Shown here: positions 26,040-33,679 of the stretch, piece after piece
How positions within the stretch are numbered: the stretch's first letter is position 1
Layout: the number at the start of each line of letters is the position of its first letter
Source of the DNA: Croceibacterium_A sp035555595
GTDB taxonomy: Bacteria > Pseudomonadota > Alphaproteobacteria > Sphingomonadales > Sphingomonadaceae
Assembly (NCBI GenBank): GCA_035555595.1
Contig: DATMGK010000094.1
Location: 23,220-87,219 of the forward strand
Reading direction: 5' to 3'
Length of the DNA stretch: 64,000 bases
Position numbers and translations under genes: made by a program
Notes under the pieces: model-generated
The model's input: only the letters and a program-made list of their open reading frames with translations
Told to the model about the DNA's origin: nothing
The model's database searches: none

Positions 26040-26079
26040 GGGCACGGAGGCGGATTGGTTGATCCACCTCCGTGCCCGT
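26040..26079. repeat. Long hairpin between the two G8 genes
   Basis: CGGGCACGGAGG (26040-26051) pairs perfectly with CCTCCGTGCCCG (26068-26079), and an inner GGAT/ATCC pair extends the stem. It lies midway in the 244-bp spacer between the convergent G8 genes. No T-run follows on either strand, so it may stabilise transcript ends; it might equally be a remnant. No other feature is visible in the first part of the spacer (25915-26039). Confidence 0.5.
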
Positions 26080-26109
26080 GAACCGGAATATTACGCGAAA
26101 GACCGAATA

Positions 26110-26137
26110 AAAGCCCCGGGCTTGCGCCCAGGGCTTT
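26110..26137 (-). terminator. Intrinsic terminator of G8 copy B
   Basis: AAAGCCC and GGGC on the left (26110-26121) pair with GCCC and GGGCTTT on the right (26126-26137) with one mismatch and a 4-nt loop. Read on the minus strand the stem runs into TTTTATT, 22 nt after the stop codon of the gene ending at 26159. It may also act on the opposite strand. Confidence 0.7.
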
Positions 26138-26158
26138 GTTCAGTTCGAGAAACAGGAC

Positions 26159-28774
26159 TTATCTGCTGACCGCTATGTTGGCTTGCATATCCAATGGGCT
26201 GATCGGCAGGATCGGAGCCTCGGTCACCACCAGTTTGACCCAGAGGGCGTCCCCTCCCTTGAAGTAAGAAGTCTCGTTTGCCTGGCGCAAGGCGTCCATG
26301 CTGCCCTGTTCCGTTCCGGAGGCTGCCTTAGCGAAGCCCGGCAGTTCAAAGATGACCCAAGAGCCCTGTTCCATTTCAGCCATGCTGAGAGAGACTTCAG
26401 GCCTTTCGGTTTTCACCCGGATCTCAGTGCCGGCACGCACGGTGCTCTGGTTGTCCGTGATCTTGAATTCCTTGCCGTTGCGAATGAGCGCGATGGGCGC
26501 CTGCGGAGCGGGTGCAGCGCGCGACCCAGTTCCTCCCCTGTTTGCCGAAAGTTCCGTGAGATACAGGCGGCCGACATCACCCGTGCATACAGAGGCGTTC
26601 CAGGTGGGCTGGATTTCACAAGTGTCGTCGGTGACGACGCTGTCATTCTCACCATCGTGGAGCATGATGTATGAATCAGCGATGCCGGTCACCGAGCCGT
26701 CGAGGTCGTGGATCGACAGCGTCCGATAAGCAACACCACCCCGGTTGTCGTTATCGAACCTGGGGTCGATGTTCGGGAAGTACACAGGCTTGGCATTGAC
26801 GAATTTTGCGCCCTTGACGGTGCTTTCAGTCGTAACCCCGGAACTGGTGTATAACAGCCAGGAAAGCGCCCCTGTTTTGCGCACATCATTGTCCTGGTAA
26901 TTCACGAATGTCGTGTCGACCACGTCATTACGGTAATCATAGTATTCGTATCCGCGGGTCGGGAAGTCCGGTATCTTGGTTTTCGGAAGGCTGCGTCCAT
27001 AGGCGACTTCTTCCGGCGTTGTGGGATTGCCGATATTGTCGCTTTCGCCAACCATCAGCGAATTCACCAGTCTTGAGGTAAATCGTTCGCTGCGGAAAGC
27101 GCCGGCTGATTGCGTCATGCCAATGGCGTTGTCGGCCAGTTTTACGTTGCTGAATATGAACAGCTCACCCCGGCCCCAGATACCGCCATTGCGGTTCTTG
27201 TAGCTGGTCAAATTCTCGAACAGCGTTTCCACTTTCGGGCTGTTCGGGTCAGCAGGATTCTCCGCCGGCATGAACGCGTTCCCGGTTACGCCGAAGGTGT
27301 TGTCTTCATTGATGTTCCGGTCAAACATAAACCCATCGAAGTTGGAGTGGGCCACGTTGCCTCTGAATGTGCCCATCGGCGTCCGCCGCGGCCAGGTATT
27401 GAGGCTGGCTTCCGTACCAAGGAAAGCGCCATTGGGATGTTCTGGCAAGGACAGCCAGAAACCATTCGCGTCCGAACCGGCCGCCACGTTATCTATGTAG
27501 TTGTTGTTCGGGTTGGTGATCCAGAATGACGCCACCGTATTGTCTGAAGGCAGCAGGGTATTTCCGCCGTGAAAGCTGATTTCCCTGACAGCCATACGAT
27601 TTTCATACGTATGGTCATTCTCTCCGTTGGCGGCGAGGTTCGTGGGCACGCATTCCATCGTCGGATGACACTTGGTCTGGATCGCCAGATTTCGAATAAA
27701 TTCGTTGCCTGTCTCGATCCCGTCTTCGAGGAAGAAGCAGTGGCCGACGTTGTTGAACGTGACGTTGTTCTCGATCCTGAGGTTGTTGGTGCCGTGCACC
27801 GTGACACAGCGGTTGAACGTGTCGTGGATCGCGGCGTTCTTGATATACTGGCCCTGGCCTTCGCCGAGCACGTGCCAGTGGATGGGATAGCGGGCCAGCG
27901 TCATGTGCTGCCCCATGCGCGATAGCTCAACGCCGGAGACCTGCATCCTGGAGCCCGCCATCGCCATGATATGGCCGCCGAGGTAGCTTTCCGCTGCATC
28001 CTCGGACGCCTGAATCTTGATGTTGCGGGTCAGCAGGCCGACTTCGCCGCGCTGGTCCACGCCGAAGGTGATCTCACCGAAGTGCATGTACTCCAGCGGC
28101 TTGTCGAGCGTCAGGTTGTTGCCGTTGATCGCGGTGATGGTGCGCCGCTCCGCCTGGCGCGGGTTGAAGTCGGTCGAGGCGAGCGCGATCTCGTCACCCG
28201 CGCGCCATTGGGACGCGTCGAGCACCTCGATGCTGGTGGCGCCCTTCTCGGCTGTCTTGGCCAGCTTGCTCCAGGTGTGATCGCGGTTGCCGTGCAGACT
28301 GAGCGTGCCGCGCATCAGCATGATGCCGCGATCGCCCATGGTATTGATGTCTTCGCCCGGGGCATTGTCGGTAAGCGTAATTGTTGCGTTGCGGGTATAA
28401 GGCCGTGCCTCCGTCCCGATCTCCAGTTCGCCGCCCGGCAGATAGATCCAGTCGGTTTTCAGCTCGATGTCGCGCTCGTCGGAGAAGCTGAGCTTGCCCT
28501 GGATGGTCAGACTGCGAAGCGTCGGTGGGCTGACGTCGAGGGTAACGTCCATGTCACGCGGAATTACGACCTCGTCCCCTTCACGCGGAACCTTGCCTTC
28601 AGGCCAGGCGGCCGGATCGGACCACTGCATCGTCTTTGCCACCGTGCGCGGAGCCAGAGGCGCCGCATCCCCATGATCGTGACTTTGCTGAGCAGCAACG
28701 CCAGTGGCCGCACCGAGCATAAGGGTTACCGGAACAAGGGACGCAAAAAGGTACAGGCCGAGCCGTTTACGCAT
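26159..28774 (-). CDS. Exported G8-domain / parallel beta-helix protein (CEMIP-like), copy B
   Basis: 871 residues from the ATG at 28774 (GGAGGGG about 10 nt upstream; the same MRKR start as copy A). Signal peptide to about VAAQQ, short His-containing stretch (SHDHGD), G8 domain (WSDPAAWPEGKVPREGDEV) and beta-helix region as in copy A (ARYPIHWHVLGEG, GHCFFLEDGIETGNEF). It lacks an approximately 30-residue insertion that copy A carries near residue 750. The two genes are oriented tail to tail and contain tracts that are almost identical at DNA level, indicating duplication with later gene conversion. Function as for copy A. Confidence 0.85.
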   Translation of the reverse strand: MRKRLGLYLFASLVPVTLMLGAATGVAAQQSHDHGDAAPLAPRTVAKTMQWSDPAAWPEGKVPREGDEVVIPRDMDVTLDVSPPTLRSLTIQGKLSFSDERDIELKTDWIYLPGGELEIGTEARPYTRNATITLTDNAPGEDINTMGDRGIMLMRGTLSLHGNRDHTWSKLAKTAEKGATSIEVLDASQWRAGDEIALASTDFNPRQAERRTITAINGNNLTLDKPLEYMHFGEITFGVDQRGEVGLLTRNIKIQASEDAAESYLGGHIMAMAGSRMQVSGVELSRMGQHMTLARYPIHWHVLGEGQGQYIKNAAIHDTFNRCVTVHGTNNLRIENNVTFNNVGHCFFLEDGIETGNEFIRNLAIQTKCHPTMECVPTNLAANGENDHTYENRMAVREISFHGGNTLLPSDNTVASFWITNPNNNYIDNVAAGSDANGFWLSLPEHPNGAFLGTEASLNTWPRRTPMGTFRGNVAHSNFDGFMFDRNINEDNTFGVTGNAFMPAENPADPNSPKVETLFENLTSYKNRNGGIWGRGELFIFSNVKLADNAIGMTQSAGAFRSERFTSRLVNSLMVGESDNIGNPTTPEEVAYGRSLPKTKIPDFPTRGYEYYDYRNDVVDTTFVNYQDNDVRKTGALSWLLYTSSGVTTESTVKGAKFVNAKPVYFPNIDPRFDNDNRGGVAYRTLSIHDLDGSVTGIADSYIMLHDGENDSVVTDDTCEIQPTWNASVCTGDVGRLYLTELSANRGGTGSRAAPAPQAPIALIRNGKEFKITDNQSTVRAGTEIRVKTERPEVSLSMAEMEQGSWVIFELPGFAKAASGTEQGSMDALRQANETSYFKGGDALWVKLVVTEAPILPISPLDMQANIAVSR

Positions 28775-29069
28775 AGTGTTCATTCCCCTCCGCCGGGTCT
28801 TCTGCCCGGACACTGTCATTTGGGGGAGTGTGCAACGGTCAGCCCGATATGCCAAGCCGATAACGAGCTTAGCGGGCTATTCCCGGCATTGGTATTACGT
28901 GACCCGAAGGGCGGCGTTGCCAAACCTCGATAGTGAAAAGGTTCACCCATGGCGCGCGGATCGACCGCGCAGGTTTGAGGCGCGCCCCGGCGACATAGTA
29001 TTGCAGTGGCACCGGAAACGAAGGGTTGGTTTCAGGCCGCTGAGCCTATTAGCTTTATGCCAGGTAGCA

Positions 29070-29357
29070 TCAGCTCTTGGGTGTGACCCAGACTTCAACG
29101 GGTGCGACGAACTTTCCCGGTGCTGGCTTGCCGATCTGAATGCGGTCCGCTGTCACAAGTTCGCCGGTCGCAAGATTGAAGCTGATCCAGGGCTTGGGCA
29201 TGCGCCCGAAGGTCATTTTCTGGATCGGCTGGCCCGTGGCCGAATTCATGATGGTGGCAACTACGCTCATGACCGGGCCGATAGCCGCCGATGACTTCGT
29301 TGGTCCAGCACGAAACGAGCGGGAGCGGAAGTGTTCGACTGACAGCGCCCCGGTCAC
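29070..29357 (-). CDS. Possible small hypothetical protein, perhaps a truncated remnant
   Basis: 95-codon open frame whose C-terminal two thirds look protein-like (VMSVVATIMNSATGQPIQKM, PWISFNLATGELVTADRIQ, APGKFVAPVEVWVTPKS), while the first ~28 residues do not. A start at the internal ATG (29270) would give 66 residues. No signal peptide or known motif. It may be the 3' part of a decayed gene. The 295 bp upstream of the G8 gene start (28775-29069) contain no gene that I can support. Confidence 0.35.
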   Translation of the reverse strand: MTGALSVEHFRSRSFRAGPTKSSAAIGPVMSVVATIMNSATGQPIQKMTFGRMPKPWISFNLATGELVTADRIQIGKPAPGKFVAPVEVWVTPKS

Positions 29358-29408
29358 AAAGTCCAGAAGCGCTGACCTGAGGCAGCTGTGCCTGCTGACA
29401 TCCCCGTA

Positions 29409-29753
29409 TCATGCGGCTGGATTTTCCTGCGCCCACCTTTCCATGGCTTCGAGAACCGGCATCAGGCTGCGCCCGCGTTTGCTCAGGGTATAATCGACGC
29501 GCGGTGGGATTTCGCCGTAATCCGTCCGCGAAACGAGTCCGTCAGCCTCCATCTCCTTGAGGGTTTTTGAAAGCGTCCGGTGAGTGATCGCGCCCAGCCG
29601 CCGCTGCAATTCGTTGAAGCGCAACGGCTCCTCTCGCAGCCAGTAGATTACCATTGGCCGCCACTTGCCTGACAGGAATTCCAGAGTGTGTTCAGCCGGG
29701 CAACGTACATCGTGTTCGTGAAGGGCGGTAGCGCAGCTTCCAGAATCAGGCAA
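29409..29753 (-). CDS. HxlR-family transcriptional regulator
   Basis: 114 residues when started at the TTG at 29753, which has AAGGA 6 nt upstream and gives the normal HxlR length; a frame open to 29873 would add 40 residues running through the divergent promoter and overlapping the pirin start. The winged helix is clear: CPAEHTLEFLSGKWRPMVIY, LREEPLRFNELQRRLGAITH, RTLSKTLKEMEADGLVSRTD, and PPRVDYTLSKRG. The cysteine before AEH matches the redox-sensing Cys of some HxlR/YodB proteins. It is divergent from a pirin gene and probably controls it and itself. Confidence 0.88.
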   Translation of the reverse strand: MPDSGSCATALHEHDVRCPAEHTLEFLSGKWRPMVIYWLREEPLRFNELQRRLGAITHRTLSKTLKEMEADGLVSRTDYGEIPPRVDYTLSKRGRSLMPVLEAMERWAQENPAA

Positions 29754-29772
29754 AGCAGTATCCTTTGGGATC

Positions 29773-29790
29773 GTACTTGTTAGTATGTAC
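29773..29790. promoter_or_regulatory. Candidate HxlR operator in the HxlR-pirin spacer
   Basis: TACT-TGTT-AGTA (29774-29785) is an inverted repeat embedded in GTAC-N10-GTAC (29773-29790). It lies 20-37 bp upstream of the proposed TTG start and within the 118-bp divergent spacer. HxlR/YodB-type sites commonly contain TACT/AGTA arms, so autoregulation plus pirin control is plausible. Confidence 0.45.
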
Positions 29791-29871
29791 GTGTCTACAT
29801 AAGTTGGCGGCAATATGAGCGCAATGCCCTGAGGCGGGGTTTGGAAGTACGCCTCCTTGAAAGGCAAGGTC

Positions 29872-30735
29872 ATGAAGACAATCGACGCAGTGCTGCGTAA
29901 CGACAGTGGTCATTGGGTGGGCGACGGTTTCCCGGTCCGCTCGCTGTTCAGCTACCACGGCGATACGAAGCCGATCAGTCCGTTTCTGCTGTTCGATTAT
30001 GCCGGGCCGTGGAACTTCGAACCGACCGATGGCCAGCCTCGTGGTGTGGGCGAACATCCGCACCGGGGTTTTGAGACCGTGACCATCGTCTACGACGGCG
30101 AGGTAAGCCACCGTGATAACGCGGGGGGCGGCGGCACGATCGGCGGCGGCGAAGTGCAATGGATGACCGCAGGCGCAGGCGTGATCCACGAGGAGTTCCA
30201 CTCAGCCGGATTTTCCCGGACGGGTGGCCCGTTCCGCGTGGTGCAACTGTGGGTCAATCTGCCTGCGAAGGACAAGATGACCCCACCTGCCTATCAGGCG
30301 ATCACGCGCGACATGATCCCGGAGATCGCTCTTGAGGGTGGCCGGGCACGGGTTATCGCCGGTGATCTGAACGGGACGAAGGGGCCAGCGCGCACTTTCA
30401 CCCCGGTCAACCTGTGGGACGTGCGGCTTGACGCCGATGCCGAGGTCACCTTGCCGCTACCCGCCGGGCATACCAGCATGATTGCGGTCCTTTCGGGGCA
30501 CATCACTGTCGATGGCAAGGGGCTGGGCGAAGCGGAGATCGCACGCCTTTCGATGGATGGCGATGGCGTGACAGTCAAAGCCGATGGCGATGTCATGCTG
30601 CTGGTCATGACCGGTGAACCGATCGACGAGCCGGTATTTGGCTACGGCCCCTTCGTGATGAATACCGAGTCTGAAATCCGCGAGGCAATCGCTGATTTCA
30701 ACAGCGGCAGGTTCGGCGTGATGGCGCCTGCCTGA
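29872..30735 (+). CDS. Pirin-family bicupin protein
   Basis: 287 residues, the usual size for YhhW/pirin-like proteins, some of which act as quercetin 2,3-dioxygenases. The N-terminal cupin has the metal ligands in GEHPHRGFETVTIVYDGE (His62, His64) and in MTAGAGVIHEE (His106, Glu108). A C-terminal cupin follows (about 170-270). The ATG at 29872 is preferred over an upstream start at 29857. It is divergent from an HxlR regulator, an arrangement common for redox- or electrophile-responsive enzymes. An intrinsic terminator follows at once. Confidence 0.9.
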   Translation: MKTIDAVLRNDSGHWVGDGFPVRSLFSYHGDTKPISPFLLFDYAGPWNFEPTDGQPRGVGEHPHRGFETVTIVYDGEVSHRDNAGGGGTIGGGEVQWMTAGAGVIHEEFHSAGFSRTGGPFRVVQLWVNLPAKDKMTPPAYQAITRDMIPEIALEGGRARVIAGDLNGTKGPARTFTPVNLWDVRLDADAEVTLPLPAGHTSMIAVLSGHITVDGKGLGEAEIARLSMDGDGVTVKADGDVMLLVMTGEPIDEPVFGYGPFVMNTESEIREAIADFNSGRFGVMAPA

Positions 30736-30742
30736 CAATTTC

Positions 30743-30785
30743 CGGCGGCCGGGACCCTATCTAAAGTCCCGGCCGCCGTTTTATT
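30743..30785 (+). terminator. Intrinsic terminator of the pirin gene
   Basis: CGGCGGCCGGGAC (30743-30755) pairs perfectly with GTCCCGGCCGCCG (30766-30778) over a 10-nt loop and is followed by TTTTATT. A textbook rho-independent terminator 8 nt after the stop codon. Confidence 0.9.
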
Positions 30786-30796
30786 GAATGCTCTGT

Positions 30797-31288
30797 TCAG
30801 GCCAGAGTTGCCGCCGCGATCCTCCAACCCTGTTCGCTCTTTACGAAACGGGTGGTGAGCAGTCGTTCCTCGCGCTCGCGATAGCTGCCCTGTCCTTGAA
30901 GGCGCGACATCTGCTCGATGGTCGAATTGCCGGTCAGCTCGATTTCCCGCTCCACGCGGTAGCTGCATCGCATGATTGCCGACTGGCCTTCGTCTTCCAG
31001 TCCCAGTTCCGGCTCCTGGCCCAATTGGCTAACCGCGCGCAGACCCTTGCCCACGTCCATCGCTTCGGAAGAGGCCAGCAGGTCACTGCCTTCGTCGGAA
31101 CCGTTGAGATAGCGCAGGAACTTGCGTTGCAGCGCCTCGATCGCATGCTCGTCTTCCAGTCGCGCGAGCCGGGCGCGGCTGCCGTCGGCAGCGCCCGCGA
31201 CGGACGGAACCGCAGCAATGACCGGCGCTGCGAGGATCGCGCTGGCCTTGAGAAGAGAGCGGCGGCTGGTTTCGGAACCCTTGTGCAT
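30797..31288 (-). CDS. Tat-exported NTF2-like protein
   Basis: 163 residues from the ATG at 31288. The N-terminus ETSRRSLLKASAILAAP is a twin-arginine signal (RR plus hydrophobic stretch), so the protein is predicted to be exported folded. The mature part (LEDEHAIEALQRKFLRYLNG ... VKSEQGWRIAAATLA) has the start and end of an NTF2/SnoaL cone. It is the last gene of the TBDR-TetR-MoaF operon, 11 bp after the MoaF-like stop. Tat export, in contrast to the Sec signals of the related proteins near 10-13 kb, hints at a bound cofactor or rapid folding. Reaction unknown. Confidence 0.75.
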   Translation of the reverse strand: MHKGSETSRRSLLKASAILAAPVIAAVPSVAGAADGSRARLARLEDEHAIEALQRKFLRYLNGSDEGSDLLASSEAMDVGKGLRAVSQLGQEPELGLEDEGQSAIMRCSYRVEREIELTGNSTIEQMSRLQGQGSYREREERLLTTRFVKSEQGWRIAAATLA

Positions 31289-31299
31289 TGTCTGACTCC

Positions 31300-33009
31300 T
31301 CAAGCCTGGGGGAAGAACTTTTCTACATCGATCCGGCCCGCGTGGCGCGCCGGCGCGCCGATCGGTCCGAGCGAAAGTTCCGTCTTGCTGCAGTGATAGC
31401 CGATGCCCGCATCGTGCATCGTGCGCATGTTGACCAGGAAGGTGCCAAGCGTGCCGTTGCACGCTTCTTCCAGCCAGCGGTTGAAATAGAGTTGATCGCG
31501 GATCTTCACGAAATCGCCGGTGCCACTCCACTCGCTGCCAAACTGGTTGGTCGGCGTGGGGATTACCCAAGACACCGTATTGGGTGTTGAATAAACATGC
31601 ATGGAGTTGACGCCGGGGGAGTATTCCCAGGTGAACGCGCGGCCCAGCATGTCGCGCGTGCGTTCATGCCGGCGGTCGCCCGGATCAGGAATCCCTTCGC
31701 CCGTGATTTTGCCGAAGTAGGTTTCGGCCCCCGCCTCGTTGGCGATATACGGAGTGTTCATATAGCCGCGGAACAAGGTCGCCATCCCGCTGTCCAGATC
31801 GGCCGCGACGATGTGACAGTCGTGGTCTGGCTCGCCTTGCAGAAGATGGCCGAATATGAACGCGCCCGGCATCACTTCCCACGCGTTGTAGCGGGCCTTT
31901 GTCCAGGCTCCGCCACTCTTGCGCCAGCTCAGGCTGTCTGCGGATTCAAAGCGGTATTCCATCGAGGGGCCGTCATCGTACCGGATCGCGAAGGCTTTCC
32001 CGGCCAGCGCGCCCGAAGCGGGTGTGCCGTTTCCTGCCATGCCGCTGGGGCCTTCGAACACCTTCGTTTTGGTCCGGGCGACCTCCGCCACCTCTGCAGG
32101 GGTCAGCTTGTCCATCGTGGCCAGTGGGCGATAAATGCGCCGCTCGCCCTTCTTGTCGTTCTCAGTCTTGAACGGCTCAGCCGAAAAATCGCCGAACAGC
32201 TCGAAGCGGGCGAGTTGGCCAAGCCATTCGCCGGTGCCGCGGAACATGTAGTATTCCAGCTCGTCCTTACCGTTGAAGCCGAACCGCACGCCCACCTGTT
32301 CCAGCCGGTTCATGTCCATCAGGAACATGTGCATGAGCCCGGAGAACTCCGCCTCGACCCGGTCGTAGGCATAGATGTCCTCGGTCAGCTGGATATAGCC
32401 GGACGGCGCCGAATAACCGCGCCCTTCCTTCAACCGGTCAAGCTCCACCCAGTGACTATAGGTCACTGACGGATAGTAATCGATCGTGCGGTTGCCGGTG
32501 TCTTCGGTCCAGGCCAGTGCGCGCCCTTCGATCCTCAATGTGGGAGTATGCCGCGCGGTGGGTGCGGGGCCGGTCGCGGTCTGGACATAGCCATGCCAGA
32601 TCGCCCGATTGACTTCCCGCATGTGTGGAGAAGGCCCGCCTCCGAACCATAGCTCATACACCGTCGCGAGGTTACTGCTGCGATCCCACGCGATGATCCA
32701 GCCCTTGGTGCTGTTCGGCATCAGGTGAGTGATCAGCGTGACATGATCGAGCGTCAGCGCGCCATAGCCCGCTTCAACGCCATTGAAGGTCACGCGGTTC
32801 CGCTGGCCAAATTGCCAAGTGAGCGTGCCGGACCCATCGGTGACGATGCGCAAGGTCGTTCCGGCGAGGTCGGATTCCAACGGGCCTTTGCCGCCGGGGC
32901 CATTTTGCGCCGCAGGAGCTAGCTTTCCGGCGATCTGCGCTTCCGTCAGCTCGGTATATGGATACCGAAACAGCGGCACATCAGGATACGCACTCAATGC
33001 CATAGCCAT
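31300..33009 (-). CDS. Cytoplasmic tandem MoaF-domain protein
   Basis: 569 residues without signal peptide. It contains MoaF-family beta-barrel repeats: one near residues 55-145 (GTTLRIVTDGSGTLTWQFGQ ... REVNRAIWHGYV), another near 335-420 (FAIRYDDGPSMEYRFESADS, YNAWEVMPGAFIFGHLLQ) and a third C-terminal part (RAFTWEYSPGVNSMHVYS). MoaF was named for linkage to molybdenum cofactor genes, but many members have no such link and no proven reaction; none is linked here. GAGGGAG lies 7 nt before an ATG at 33003, an equally good start. It sits between a TetR regulator and a Tat-exported NTF2-like protein downstream of a TBDR, so a role in handling the imported compound is inferred. Confidence 0.75.
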   Translation of the reverse strand: MAMALSAYPDVPLFRYPYTELTEAQIAGKLAPAAQNGPGGKGPLESDLAGTTLRIVTDGSGTLTWQFGQRNRVTFNGVEAGYGALTLDHVTLITHLMPNSTKGWIIAWDRSSNLATVYELWFGGGPSPHMREVNRAIWHGYVQTATGPAPTARHTPTLRIEGRALAWTEDTGNRTIDYYPSVTYSHWVELDRLKEGRGYSAPSGYIQLTEDIYAYDRVEAEFSGLMHMFLMDMNRLEQVGVRFGFNGKDELEYYMFRGTGEWLGQLARFELFGDFSAEPFKTENDKKGERRIYRPLATMDKLTPAEVAEVARTKTKVFEGPSGMAGNGTPASGALAGKAFAIRYDDGPSMEYRFESADSLSWRKSGGAWTKARYNAWEVMPGAFIFGHLLQGEPDHDCHIVAADLDSGMATLFRGYMNTPYIANEAGAETYFGKITGEGIPDPGDRRHERTRDMLGRAFTWEYSPGVNSMHVYSTPNTVSWVIPTPTNQFGSEWSGTGDFVKIRDQLYFNRWLEEACNGTLGTFLVNMRTMHDAGIGYHCSKTELSLGPIGAPARHAGRIDVEKFFPQA

Positions 33010-33062
33010 TCTCCCTCATTTATCCTCTTCGCCACCCGTAGCTGCGTGCCGGGGGACTTAAA

Positions 33063-33620
33063 TCATGGGGTCGCCCGGCCTGATTGGTCGCCCAGCTTCC
33101 ACTGAACGCCCCACACCAGCGCGTGCAGACCGAATTCAAAACCATGCTGGCTCCGCTTATCGGAACGGTTGCTCGCGATTTGCTCATCGACGATCCAGCC
33201 GATCGTAAAGCGGATTACCGCCAGCACGGTATCGCGCGTCATATTCTGCGAAAGGCCGGCATCGAGCAGGGGCTTGTAGAAATAGTCCACCCGCTCTCTC
33301 TCCACATCCAGCGGTGGGCGGGCGCCGGCATAGAGCAGACCTCCGTCCGGGTAAGCCAGGACGCGGCGCCTTACCGTCACCGCCACCCTTACCAGCCACT
33401 CGTCCCACGGCTCCCCAGGTTCGGGGGGGCGCAGCGCCGGAAAGATCATGGCATCCGCGACATGATCGAGCAGTTCCTGCTTGTTGAGAAAGTGATGGTA
33501 GAGGCTGGCGCCCTTGATACCCAGATGGTCGGCCAGCTTGCGCGTGGAGAGGCCTTTCAGCCCCCCCACGGCAAGGAGTTTCAGTGCTTCGCGAGCGATA
33601 GTGGATTTGTCGAGTTTCAC
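33063..33620 (-). CDS. TetR-family transcriptional regulator
   Basis: 185 residues. The N-terminal HTH (about residues 5-50) shows STIAREALKLLAVGGLKGLS, TRKLADHLGIKGASLYHHFL, matching TetR proteins of the class that includes TetR itself; the C-terminal ligand-binding domain is helical and of the TetR_C type. Start is GTG at 33620 with a G-rich stretch ahead. It lies 59 bp downstream of the TBDR gene and 53 bp upstream of the MoaF-like gene, on the same strand. The likely target is the TBDR promoter, where a TetR-type dyad is found at 36665-36681. Confidence 0.87.
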   Translation of the reverse strand: MKLDKSTIAREALKLLAVGGLKGLSTRKLADHLGIKGASLYHHFLNKQELLDHVADAMIFPALRPPEPGEPWDEWLVRVAVTVRRRVLAYPDGGLLYAGARPPLDVERERVDYFYKPLLDAGLSQNMTRDTVLAVIRFTIGWIVDEQIASNRSDKRSQHGFEFGLHALVWGVQWKLGDQSGRATP

Positions 33621-33679
33621 CTCTCATCCCCCCGGTGCGCCCGGCTCCATCTCTCTGGCTGATGGAGAGCACCAGGCGG

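Noticed and set aside
26040..26079. Terminal inverted repeat of an insertion sequence
   Set aside because: No transposase, no target-site duplication and only 16 bp between the arms; it is a simple hairpin.
31289..31570. Upstream extension of the Tat-exported NTF2-like protein by 94 codons
   Set aside because: The extension overlaps the MoaF-like coding sequence in another frame and would bury the twin-arginine signal inside the protein.
31300..33009. Molybdenum cofactor biosynthesis role for the MoaF-domain protein
   Set aside because: No moa, moe, mob or molybdoenzyme genes are nearby and the protein is a multi-domain variant in a receptor operon; the name alone does not support the function.
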